A DNA stretch of 13,011 bases from UBA7672 sp034439955 (GTDB taxonomy: Bacteria > Pseudomonadota > Alphaproteobacteria > Caulobacterales > Hyphomonadaceae), in assembly GCA_034439955.1 (NCBI GenBank), contig JAWXBJ010000166.1, positions 1-13,011 on the forward strand. Direction: 5' to 3'. The notes beneath the pieces are model-generated. The model was not told where the DNA came from. It saw nothing but the letters and a program-made list of their open reading frames with translations, and did no database searches. The translations under genes and the position numbers were made by a program. Positions 6,786-13,011 of this stretch are shown in pieces (within the stretch, counting starts at the first letter, position 1; every line of letters begins with the position of its first letter).

Positions 6786-7041
6786 AAAGCCGGGTATGGA
6801 ACTCCCGGTCCCGCGTGGGAGCCCGCTCGTCAGGTCCTGCGAATTGCCGCCGGTTCACGGTTCGGGATCCGCATGGCAGGGGGAGGAGCAGGGGGAGGAG
6901 AGGGCGGTTTGCGATCTCCCGGCGCGATCTCCGGCTTCAAAGGCCGCACAATTCGTGATTGTGTTGATCGGCAACCCAGTCTGCTTCAACAAATGAGTCT
7001 GCTTCCACAAATCAGTTTGCTTCAACACAGGTGACACGCAC
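6786..7041. other. Intergenic spacer with tandem repeats
   Basis: A 256-bp spacer between gspC and the acyl-CoA dehydrogenase gene. It holds a two-copy 12-bp tandem GCAGGGGGAGGA (6876-6899), two direct copies of GCGATCTCC (about 6910-6931), and the 18-bp triplication listed separately. A weak CTCCC-10-GGGAG hairpin lies at about 6802-6821, without a T-run. No gene is supported. Confidence 0.5.
6978..7031 (+). repeat. Three tandem 18-bp repeats next to the acyl-CoA dehydrogenase start
   Basis: Three head-to-tail imperfect copies at 6978-6995, 6996-7013 and 7014-7031. Copy one is CAGTCTGCTTCAACAAAT. Copy two differs from it at 2 positions and copy three at 4. The array ends one base inside the AGGTGA ribosome binding site (7030-7035) of the gene at 7042, so it forms the 5' leader or promoter-proximal region. 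Copy-number change by slippage could alter expression, but this is inference. A minus-strand frame across it gives a spurious repeated peptide. Confidence 0.75.
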
Positions 7042-8367
7042 ATGGCAAAGACCTCCGCATCGAAATCCGGAGCAAGCTACGGGTTCAATCCCATGGACGA
7101 GCTCAACGACCTGCGCATGTCGGAAGCGGCGATGCCGTTGCTGCAGCGCGTGCGCACCTTCGTGCGGGATGAAGTGGCGCCGATGCAGGCAAAATTCCAC
7201 GCCCTCGGCGAAGGCCGCAAGGACCGCTGGAGCTATGTTCCGGGCCAGCTCGAAATGCTTGAGGTCGTAAAGAACAAGGCGAAGGCGGCAGGCCTCTGGA
7301 ACTTCTTCCTGCCCGACGCGGAGACGGGCCAAGGCCTCAAGAATCTCGACTATGCCTATATCGCGGTTGAACTCGGCAAGGCGCCGCTGGCTTCGGAATG
7401 CCTGAACTGCGCCGCCCCCGACACCGGCAACATGGAAGTGCTGGAGCGCGTCGGCACGCCGGCCCAGAAGGAGAAATGGCTGAAGCCGCTGCTTGCCGGC
7501 GAGATCCGCTCGGCCTTCGCCATGACCGAGCCGGACCGGGCCTCCTCCGACGCCAAGAATGTCGGCATGCAAGCCGTGCTGGAAGGCAAGGAATGGGTGC
7601 TCAACGGCGAGAAGCACTACATCTCCGGGGCGGGCGACCCGCGCTGCAAGATCATGATCACCATGGTCCGCACCAGCCCGAACGCGGCCCCCGACAGGCA
7701 GCAGTCGCAGATCCTCGTGCCGATGGACGCCAAGGGCGTCGAGATCGTCGGCCCGATGAACGTCTTCGGCGAGGATGACGCGCCGCACGGCCACATGCAC
7801 ATCCGCTTCAAGAACGTCCGCGTTCCCGAGGAGAACATGCTGCTTGGCGAGGGGCGCGGATTCGAGATTTCCCAGCTCCGGCTGGGGCCGGGCCGCATCC
7901 ACCACTGCATGCGCTCGATCGGACAGGCCGAGCGTGCGCTCGAACTGATGATCACGCGGGGGCTTTCACGCGAGGCGTTCGGCAAGCAGCTCGTCTGGCT
8001 CGGCGGCAATATCGAGATCATCTCGCGCGCGCGGATCGAGATCGAGGCGATGCGCCTGATGGTCCTCAAGGCCGCCAAGGCGATGGACGTTCTCGGCAAC
8101 CGCGAGGCGCGGACCTGGGTCCACATGGTCAAGGCCATGGTCCCCGAGAAAGTGTGCCTGATCATCGACCAGGCCATCCAGATGCACGGCGCGCTGGGCG
8201 TCTCGCAGCATACCCCGCTCGCGCGGATGTACACCAGCCAGCGCACGCTTCGTCTCGCCGATGGTCCCGATGAGGTGCACCACCTCGTCGTCGGCCGCAA
8301 CGAAGTCCGCCAGTACACCAACATGTCGGAGACCGACAGCGCCGAGGCCGCTACCTTCCGCAGCTAG
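7042..8367 (+). CDS. Acyl-CoA dehydrogenase, ACAD10/11 type
   Basis: A 441-residue flavoprotein that should oxidise an acyl-CoA to the 2-enoyl-CoA, passing electrons to ETF. The FAD/substrate motif AMTEPDRASSDAKN covers 160-173. GEGRGFEISQLRLGPGRIHH (about 270-289) and RLADGPDEVH (about 404-413) are hallmarks of the ACAD10/11 subgroup. The position of the usual catalytic Glu in medium-chain enzymes (EGTSQIQ) is Asp407 in ADGPDEV, as in that subgroup. Human ACAD11 and bacterial LvaC-type pathways use such enzymes with an aminoglycoside-kinase-like partner for 4-hydroxy acids, but no kinase gene is nearby, so the substrate is open. ATG 7042 follows AGGTGA by 6 bases. The gene looks monocistronic; an inverted-repeat element begins 6 bases after its stop. 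Confidence 0.93.
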   Translation: MAKTSASKSGASYGFNPMDELNDLRMSEAAMPLLQRVRTFVRDEVAPMQAKFHALGEGRKDRWSYVPGQLEMLEVVKNKAKAAGLWNFFLPDAETGQGLKNLDYAYIAVELGKAPLASECLNCAAPDTGNMEVLERVGTPAQKEKWLKPLLAGEIRSAFAMTEPDRASSDAKNVGMQAVLEGKEWVLNGEKHYISGAGDPRCKIMITMVRTSPNAAPDRQQSQILVPMDAKGVEIVGPMNVFGEDDAPHGHMHIRFKNVRVPEENMLLGEGRGFEISQLRLGPGRIHHCMRSIGQAERALELMITRGLSREAFGKQLVWLGGNIEIISRARIEIEAMRLMVLKAAKAMDVLGNREARTWVHMVKAMVPEKVCLIIDQAIQMHGALGVSQHTPLARMYTSQRTLRLADGPDEVHHLVVGRNEVRQYTNMSETDSAEAATFRS

Positions 8368-8372
8368 GGCGT

Positions 8373-8539
8373 GCTTCGGTCAGACTGCATCCGTTTGACC
8401 GGAGAAAGTTGCTCCGGGAACGACCGGACTCCCGTAACCGGGACATGGAGCCGCCTATCGTCCGCCCGGACGCAGGCGGCTCTACACTTTTCAGTTGGAG
8501 CAACTTCCTTTGGTCAAACCAATCCGGTTTGACCGAAGG
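8373..8539. repeat. 167-bp inverted-repeat element with 43-bp imperfect ends (MITE- or RIME-like)
   Basis: The left arm 8373-8415 and the reverse complement of the right arm 8497-8539 align over 43 bases without gaps, with about ten mismatches. The inner ends (AGTTGCTCC / GGAGCAACT) are identical. Each arm is itself a hairpin: GGTCAGAC-7-GTTTGACC on the left, and GGTCAAACC-AATCC-GGTTTGACC (8512-8534) on the right. With G-U pairs the right hairpin extends to 17 pairs (8504-8520 with 8526-8542). The 81-bp centre holds a further GAGCCGCCT/AGGCGGCTC hairpin (8448-8456 with 8474-8482). No coding capacity and no obvious target duplication are seen. It may be a non-autonomous mobile or dispersed intergenic element, and may also end acyl-CoA dehydrogenase transcription. 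Confidence 0.7.
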
Positions 8540-8729
8540 AGGCTCTGGCGGCTGGTCCGTCCGTTAACGGAAAGTCGCGGCGAGGGTTGGCGAGGTCGCC
8601 CGGAAGGTTCGACTTATCGCGTTACAGGCGAAACCAGCTTATCCCGGCCTTGAAACGGCTTTAATGGCCTCGCAACTACTCAAGGCCAAAACAACTCCAC
8701 ACAGTCTGGATGTCCGAAGGGAGGGGCTT
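8540..8729. other. Leader and promoter region of hflK
   Basis: About 190 bp between the inverted-repeat element and hflK with no supported gene. TCCGTTAACGGA at 8560-8571 is a perfect 12-bp palindrome. CTTGAAAC at 8649-8656 resembles the -35 of a heat-shock (RpoH) promoter, which would suit hflK, but I see no convincing -10 at the right distance. An upstream in-frame ATG at 8664 lacks a good ribosome binding site. Confidence 0.35.
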
Positions 8730-9881
8730 ATGCCCTGGAACGACCAAAAGGGCGGCGGCGGCGGCCCCTGGGGCGGCGGCGGAGGATCCGGCGGCGGCAA
8801 GGACGACAGCCCGTGGGGCCGGCCCAAGGGGCCTGGCGACAAGGGTCCCGCGCAAAAGGGTCCCGGCGGCGCCGACCGTCCCGATCTCGAAGAGAGCCTG
8901 CGCCGGATGCAGGAGCGCTTCCGGCGGCGCGGCGGCGGCGGCGCCAGCGGCGGCTCCGGCGGCGGGCGGTCCTCGACCCCGCGCGGCCTCGGCACGGCGG
9001 GTCTCGCCATCCTTCTGGGCGTCGGCCTCGTCGGCTGGCTGATGACCGGCATCTACCAGGTCAACGAACAGGAATCGGCGGTGGTGCTGCGCTTCGGCAA
9101 GGTGCATCGCACGGAAGGTCCCGGCTTCAAGATCCGGCTGCCCAATCCGATCGAAAGCGCCCGCATCGTGCCGATCAACCGCATCACCGAAACGGCGATC
9201 GGCGAAAGCGAGCAGGAAAGCCTGATGCTGACCGGCGACGAGAACATCGTCGATATCGATTTCTCGATCAACTGGAAGGTCAATGTTCCCGAACAATACC
9301 TGTTCGAAGTGGCCGACCCCGAGGAGCTGATCCGCCAGGTCGGCGAGAGCGCGATGCGGGAGATCGTCGGCACCAGCCGCTTCGAGCCGATCACCACGGG
9401 CGACCGCACGGGCGTGGAGACGCGCGTGCGCGACCTGATGCAGCAGACGCTCAACAGCTATCGGGCCGGCATCGAAATCGTCTCGATCTCGCTGCGGGGC
9501 GCCACCGCGCCGCAGGAAGTGGTCGAGGTGCAGCGCGACGTCTCGAACGCCGAGCAGGACCGCTCGCGCCGCCAGAACGAGGCGACCGCCTATCTCAACA
9601 AGGTGGTTCCCGAAGCGCGCGGCCAGGCTCAGCGCATGATCCAGGAAGCCACCGGCTATCGCGAAAGCTCGGTCGCCAACGCCGAGGGCGAGGCGGCGCG
9701 ATTTACGCTGGTGTATGACGAATACGTCAAGTCGCCGCGCGTCACCCGCGAACGGATGTTTCTCGAAACCATGGAGGGGGTGCTCGGCCGCACCGACAAG
9801 ATCATCCTCGACAGCTCGACAGGGGCGGTGCCCTACCTGCCGCTCGACCAGCTCCGCCGACCGGAAAGGACGCCGCAATAA
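8730..9881 (+). CDS. hflK: FtsH protease modulator subunit HflK
   Basis: A 383-residue SPFH-family membrane protein that, with HflC, forms a large cage around the membrane protease FtsH and controls its access to substrates. The N-terminus is cytoplasmic and very Gly-rich (about 1-86, including several GGGGG runs), as in other HflK proteins. One membrane helix lies at about 87-107, and the SPFH/band-7 domain starts at VNEQESAVVLRFGKV (111-125). A charged coiled-coil region rich in Ala, Glu, Gln and Arg follows (about 270-330). I chose ATG 8730 because GGGAGGGG lies 5 bases upstream and MPWN followed by Gly runs is the family's usual start. An earlier ATG at 8664 would add 22 unlike residues. 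It overlaps hflC by one base. Confidence 0.96.
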   Translation: MPWNDQKGGGGGPWGGGGGSGGGKDDSPWGRPKGPGDKGPAQKGPGGADRPDLEESLRRMQERFRRRGGGGASGGSGGGRSSTPRGLGTAGLAILLGVGLVGWLMTGIYQVNEQESAVVLRFGKVHRTEGPGFKIRLPNPIESARIVPINRITETAIGESEQESLMLTGDENIVDIDFSINWKVNVPEQYLFEVADPEELIRQVGESAMREIVGTSRFEPITTGDRTGVETRVRDLMQQTLNSYRAGIEIVSISLRGATAPQEVVEVQRDVSNAEQDRSRRQNEATAYLNKVVPEARGQAQRMIQEATGYRESSVANAEGEAARFTLVYDEYVKSPRVTRERMFLETMEGVLGRTDKIILDSSTGAVPYLPLDQLRRPERTPQ

Positions 9882-10759
9882 TGCAACGGACCCTCGTCAT
9901 CGGCGGGATCGTGGCGGCCATAGCCCTCATCATCCTCGCCAACTGCTTCTACATCGTGCGGGTCGACCAGCAGGCCATCGTCCTGCAGTTCGGCGAGCAG
10001 CGCGACGTCGTCAATGAAGGCGATTCCAACGAGGCCGGGCTGCGCTTCAAATGGCCGGTCATCCAGAACATCATCATTTACGACAAGCGCAATCTGGGCT
10101 TCGACCTCGCCGAGCAGGAGATCATCGCCAGCGACCAGCAACGGCTGATCGTGGACGCTATCGCGCGCTACCGCATCCGCGATCCGCTGCAGTTCTTCCG
10201 TTCGGCGCAGACCATCGCCAACGCCGAGAACCAGCTGCGCCAGCGGATGATCGCCGCCCTGCGCGGAGAACTCGGCAAGGTCGCGCAGCCGGACATCATC
10301 TCGGGCCAGCGCGCCCAGCTGATGCAGCGCATCAAGACGACGCTGAACGCCAGCATGACGGATTTCGGGGTCGAGATCATCGACGTGCGCATCCGGCGCG
10401 CGGATTATCCGCCAGCCAACTCGCAGGCCGCCTATGAAAGAATGAAGACCGACCTGCAGCAGAAGGCCGCGCTCTACCGCGCCGAGGGCGAGGAGCTGTA
10501 TCTGCGCACCGTCGGCGACGCCGACCGGCAGGTCTCGGTTCTGCTGGCGGACGCCAACGAGACGTCGCAGAAGCTGCGCGGCGAGGGCGACGCCCTGCGC
10601 AACGCGATCTATGCGGCCGCCTATGGCAAGGACCCGGAGTTCTTCTCGTTCTACCGGTCGATGCAGGCCTATGAGCGCTCGATCAAGGACGGCACCCCGC
10701 TGGTGATCTCGCCGGATTCCGAGTTCTTCCGCTATTTCGGGAACAAGGACGGAAGGTAG
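9881..10759 (+). CDS. hflC: FtsH protease modulator subunit HflC
   Basis: A 292-residue partner of HflK in the HflKC complex that regulates FtsH. An N-terminal membrane helix (about 4-23) is followed by the SPFH domain beginning VDQQAIVLQFGEQRDVV (28-44). DPLQFFRSAQTIANAENQLR and the strand with VEIIDVRIRRADYP are typical HflC blocks, followed by a coiled-coil segment and a C-terminal region containing FFSFYRSMQAYERS. Length is usual. The start overlaps the hflK stop in a TAATG junction, with GGAAAGGA about 10 bases before it, so the two are translated as a pair. This is consistent with a fixed subunit ratio. Confidence 0.96.
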   Translation: MQRTLVIGGIVAAIALIILANCFYIVRVDQQAIVLQFGEQRDVVNEGDSNEAGLRFKWPVIQNIIIYDKRNLGFDLAEQEIIASDQQRLIVDAIARYRIRDPLQFFRSAQTIANAENQLRQRMIAALRGELGKVAQPDIISGQRAQLMQRIKTTLNASMTDFGVEIIDVRIRRADYPPANSQAAYERMKTDLQQKAALYRAEGEELYLRTVGDADRQVSVLLADANETSQKLRGEGDALRNAIYAAAYGKDPEFFSFYRSMQAYERSIKDGTPLVISPDSEFFRYFGNKDGR

Positions 10760-11043
10760 GGGCGGATGCTGCCTTTGTCTGTGCGACCGTGATTGACCCC
10801 CTCCCAGCCTCCCCCTTTCGGGGGGAGGAGTCCGGGCGGTGCGTGCAGCCACATCTTCCAACTTTCATTGGCAGGAGTCCGGGCGGGGTATTCAGCCACA
10901 GCCTCCCCCGGCAAGGGGGAGGAGTCTGACCTCGCCTCCTTTTTCCCGTCGCAATCGGGATGTCAGGTGACGCCGGCGTCCGCTTGCGGATTGAAAGGCG
11001 GGGCGCCAGTGTCGGGATGGACCTGGACCGGAGACTGCGACGG
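10760..11043. other. hflC-degP spacer holding CCTCCCCC hairpins
   Basis: A 284-bp spacer. Its middle is occupied by the repeat block at 10808-10922, described separately. The rest holds no supported gene. An open frame into degP extends back to 10960, but no signal peptide would fit that start. The GGAGA at 11030-11034 is the likely degP ribosome binding site, and an alternative ATG lies at 11017. Confidence 0.5.
10808..10922. repeat. Paired GC-rich hairpin repeats downstream of hflC
   Basis: Two near-identical hairpins, CCTCCCCC-5-GGGGGAGG, lie at 10808-10828 and 10902-10922. Between them AGGAGTCCGGGCGG occurs twice (10826-10839 and 10873-10886, 47 bp apart), each followed by a diverged CAGCCACA stretch. 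The arrangement resembles dispersed intergenic palindromes of Rhizobiales genomes. The first hairpin may weaken read-through from hflC, but there is no T-run. Spurious proline-rich frames on the minus strand come from this block. Confidence 0.6.
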
Positions 11044-12492
11044 ATGATGGCGCGTGTGTTGAAGGGCCTTGCAGCGGGACTGGCCGGGGCTGTCCTCATG
11101 GCGGGCGCGGGGCTCGCCCAGGTTCCGGCCAAGCCGGCCGACCGGCCCGGCTTCGCGGGCGAGGATTTTTCGGCCCTGGCCAAGCGGCTGATGCCCTCGG
11201 TGGTCAACATCTCGACGCGCCAGACCGTCTCGCGCGGCGACGGCCTGCCAAGCTTTCCGCCCGGCTCGCCGCTCAACGAGTTCAACGATTTCTTCGGGCG
11301 CGGCGACGAGGGCGGCATGCGCCGCCAGTCCTCGCTGGGCTCGGGCTTCATCATCGACACGGCCGGCCATGTCGTCACCAACAACCATGTGATCGAGGAG
11401 GCCGACGAGATCGACGTGATCCTGTCGGACGGGACGGTGCTCTCGGCCAAGCTGGTGGGGCGCGACACCGAGACCGACCTCGCCTTGCTCAAGGTCGTCT
11501 CCAAGAGCGTGCTGCAGCCCGTGCCGTTCGGCAATTCCGACACGGCCCAGGTGGGCGAGTGGGTGGTGGCGATCGGCAACCCGTTCGGACTGGGCGGCAC
11601 GGTGACGGCGGGCATCATCTCGGCCCGCAACCGCGACATCAGCGCCGGATCGTTCGACGATTTCATCCAGACCGACGCCTCGATCAACCGCGGCAATTCG
11701 GGCGGACCGCTGTTCAACCTGCGGGGCGAGGTGATCGGGATCAACACGGCGATCTATTCGCCGACGGACAGCGGCGGCTCGGTTGGCGTGGGTTTCTCGG
11801 TGCCGTCCAACCTCACCAAGTCGGTGGTGGCGCAGCTCAGGCAGTATGGCTCGACGCGGCGCGGGAGCCTCGGCGTCACGGTGCGCTCGGTCGATCAGGC
11901 GATCGCCGAAGCCTATGGGCTGAAGCGGCCGGAAGGGGCGATCGTGACCGGTCTCACCAAGGGCGGACCGGCGGAAGGCGCGGGGCTGAAGGTCGGCGAT
12001 CTCATCACCACGTTCAACAACCAGCAGATCAAGGAGAGCCGCGACCTCTCGCGGATCATCGGCGTGGCGCAGGTCGGCGCGCAGATCTCGGTGCGCTACA
12101 TACGCGGCGGCAAGACGCTGGCGACGACGGTGAAGCTCGCCCCGCTGGAGGCGGCCAAGGACGCCAAGACTGACGACGCGCTGGGCGGGGCGGCGGAGGA
12201 ATTGTCCAACCTGCTGGGAGTGGGCTTCGGCGTGATCGAGGACGCCGACCGCCGCCGGCTGACCATCCCCAATTCGGTGCGCGGAGTGATCGTGCGCAAC
12301 GTCGAGACAGGCTCGGACGCGCTCGGCAAGCTGCGCGTCGGGGCGGTGGTGACGGAGGTGAATTTCCAGCCCGTAACCTCGCCCGCGCAGGCGATCGCGG
12401 CGGCGGAGGCAGCCTCGGGCGCGGGCAAGCCGGTGCTGCTGCAGGTGTGGGGCGCGAACGAGGTGAGCTTCGTGACGGTGCGGACAAGGTAG
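11044..12492 (+). CDS. degP: Do-family periplasmic serine protease DegP (MucD-like)
   Basis: A 482-residue exported chaperone-protease that degrades or refolds damaged envelope proteins. The signal peptide at 1-25 ends GAGLA-Q. The trypsin-like domain has the triad His115 (TNNHVIEE), Asp145 (TDLAL) and Ser219 (RGNSGGPL), all intact. PDZ1 spans about 274-367 (RGSLGVTV ... GGPAEGAGLKVGDLI) and a more diverged PDZ2 about 388-480. The start is uncertain: ATG 11044 (ATGATG) has GGAGA 9 bases upstream and gives a clean signal peptide, while ATG 11017 would add nine basic residues. The gene order hflK-hflC-degP is common in alphaproteobacteria and groups inner-membrane and periplasmic quality control. 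The 284-bp repeat-bearing spacer means degP may also have its own promoter. The next gene begins with no gap. Confidence 0.95.
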   Translation: MMARVLKGLAAGLAGAVLMAGAGLAQVPAKPADRPGFAGEDFSALAKRLMPSVVNISTRQTVSRGDGLPSFPPGSPLNEFNDFFGRGDEGGMRRQSSLGSGFIIDTAGHVVTNNHVIEEADEIDVILSDGTVLSAKLVGRDTETDLALLKVVSKSVLQPVPFGNSDTAQVGEWVVAIGNPFGLGGTVTAGIISARNRDISAGSFDDFIQTDASINRGNSGGPLFNLRGEVIGINTAIYSPTDSGGSVGVGFSVPSNLTKSVVAQLRQYGSTRRGSLGVTVRSVDQAIAEAYGLKRPEGAIVTGLTKGGPAEGAGLKVGDLITTFNNQQIKESRDLSRIIGVAQVGAQISVRYIRGGKTLATTVKLAPLEAAKDAKTDDALGGAAEELSNLLGVGFGVIEDADRRRLTIPNSVRGVIVRNVETGSDALGKLRVGAVVTEVNFQPVTSPAQAIAAAEAASGAGKPVLLQVWGANEVSFVTVRTR

Positions 12493-12996
12493 GTGTCCGG
12501 GGCTGACATCTATCGCAATCCGCGCGCCCATCGCGTGCGCATCGCGCAGGCGGCGTTCTGGGTGTTCGGAGTTGTGCTGGTCTGGCTGGCCTTCCTCGAC
12601 GATTCAGCGGTGGGAAGTCCGGGCGAGCTGATCTTCGTGCGGGCCGTGGGCGTATGCGCCATCGCGCTGATCCTGGCGTTCGAGGTCTATCTGCGGCTCT
12701 ACGTGCTGCGCATCCGGGAGGAGGGCGGGGCACTGGAGATCGTCACGCTGGCGACGCTGCACCATCGCACCTTCCGGCATGACCCTGGCCGGTATGACCC
12801 GGGCGGGGACGTGCTCGGCGCGACGCGCCGGGAGCGGTCCCGGTCCCTGCGGGCGCCCAGCGTCAACGTCTGGTGGACGCCGCTCCGGCTCAGGGGCAGG
12901 CGGCTGCCGCTGATCATCGACGAGACGCCCCCCGCGAAGCTGGACCGCAGGCGGCTCGAAGCCGCGCTGCGCGAGCGCAATCGCCGGAAGAGTTGA
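12493..12996 (+). CDS. Small two-helix membrane protein of unknown function, coupled to degP
   Basis: A 167-residue protein I do not recognise. Two membrane helices (about 18-36 and 47-70, ending in LRLYVLRI) are followed by a soluble, strongly basic domain of about 95 residues (RRRLEAALRERNRRKS at the end). Alternating hydrophobic stretches there (ALEIVTLATLHHRTF, NVWWTPLRLRG, RLPLIID) suggest a small beta-rich fold, perhaps PH-like as in some two-helix membrane proteins; this is a guess. Translation most likely begins at GTG 12493, immediately after the degP TAG with AAGG 3 bases before that stop, so it should be translationally coupled to degP. That argues for a role near envelope proteolysis. 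The GGGAGG after its stop points to a further gene in the same operon. Confidence 0.7.
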   Translation: MSGADIYRNPRAHRVRIAQAAFWVFGVVLVWLAFLDDSAVGSPGELIFVRAVGVCAIALILAFEVYLRLYVLRIREEGGALEIVTLATLHHRTFRHDPGRYDPGGDVLGATRRERSRSLRAPSVNVWWTPLRLRGRRLPLIIDETPPAKLDRRRLEAALRERNRRKS

Positions 12997-13002
12997 GGGA
13001 GG
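12997..13002 (+). promoter_or_regulatory. Strong ribosome binding site for a gene beyond the right edge
   Basis: GGGAGG directly follows the TGA of the preceding gene, and nine more bases remain to the window end without a start codon. The spacing predicts a start codon at or just past base 13012, so the operon from degP probably continues. Confidence 0.5.
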
Positions 13003-13011
13003 CAAGACACC

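Noticed and set aside
7012..7905. 297-residue minus-strand frame opposite the acyl-CoA dehydrogenase
   Set aside because: Shadow of a strongly conserved plus-strand gene, without a supported start.
8417..8436. GGAAC followed by CGTA as a possible EcfG promoter
   Set aside because: The spacing is about 11 bases instead of 16-17, and it lies inside the inverted-repeat element.
8608..8622. GGTTCGACTT resembling a tRNA T-arm
   Set aside because: No acceptor stem, D-arm or anticodon arm can be built around it.
8676..9878. 400-residue open frame on the minus strand opposite hflK
   Set aside because: It is antisense to a clear SPFH gene, shows Ala/Arg/Asp/His/Leu-rich composition typical of GC-rich shadow frames, and has no recognisable domain.
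10963..12531. 522-residue open frame on the minus strand opposite degP
   Set aside because: degP with an intact catalytic triad lies on the other strand; the antisense translation is repetitive Arg/His/Ala-rich sequence.

Overview
The window looks like chromosomal DNA of a GC-rich alphaproteobacterium, probably of the Hyphomicrobiales (Rhizobiales) type. The evidence is an HWE-family sensor kinase, an ApbC/Mrp protein of alphaproteobacterial style, the hflK-hflC-degP gene order, an ACAD10/11-type acyl-CoA dehydrogenase, and GC-rich palindromic intergenic repeats. I see no rRNA, tRNA, CRISPR array, phage gene or intact insertion sequence. No species can be named from this sequence alone.

Left part (1-3507, all minus strand). 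Read in the direction of transcription, this holds an Mrp/ApbC iron-sulfur carrier ATPase, then a protein with the outline of a nucleotidyltransferase but no visible catalytic acids, then an MgtC/SapB membrane protein 45 bp downstream of it. The 5' part of an HWE histidine kinase runs off the left edge.

Middle part (3508-6785, plus strand). A visibly more AT-rich gene-poor stretch of 534 bp carries two palindromes. It precedes a di-haem cytochrome c lipoprotein, followed by a stand-alone type II secretion GspC protein. No other secretion gene lies within the window, and this pair is the least conventional gene set here.

Right part (6786-13011, plus strand). An 18-bp triplicated repeat abuts the ribosome binding site of an acyl-CoA dehydrogenase gene. 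Just after that gene lies a 167-bp element with 43-bp imperfect inverted terminal arms (8373-8539). Next comes a membrane protein quality-control cluster: hflK and hflC (regulators of FtsH, joined by a TAATG junction), a repeat-filled spacer, degP (periplasmic Do protease), and a small two-helix membrane protein whose GTG start directly follows the degP stop. A GGGAGG at the right edge suggests that another gene starts just beyond the window.

I found no clearly new defence or mobile system. The observations most worth checking are the 167-bp inverted-repeat element, the apparently dead nucleotidyltransferase, the orphan GspC beside the cytochrome, and the small membrane protein tied to degP.
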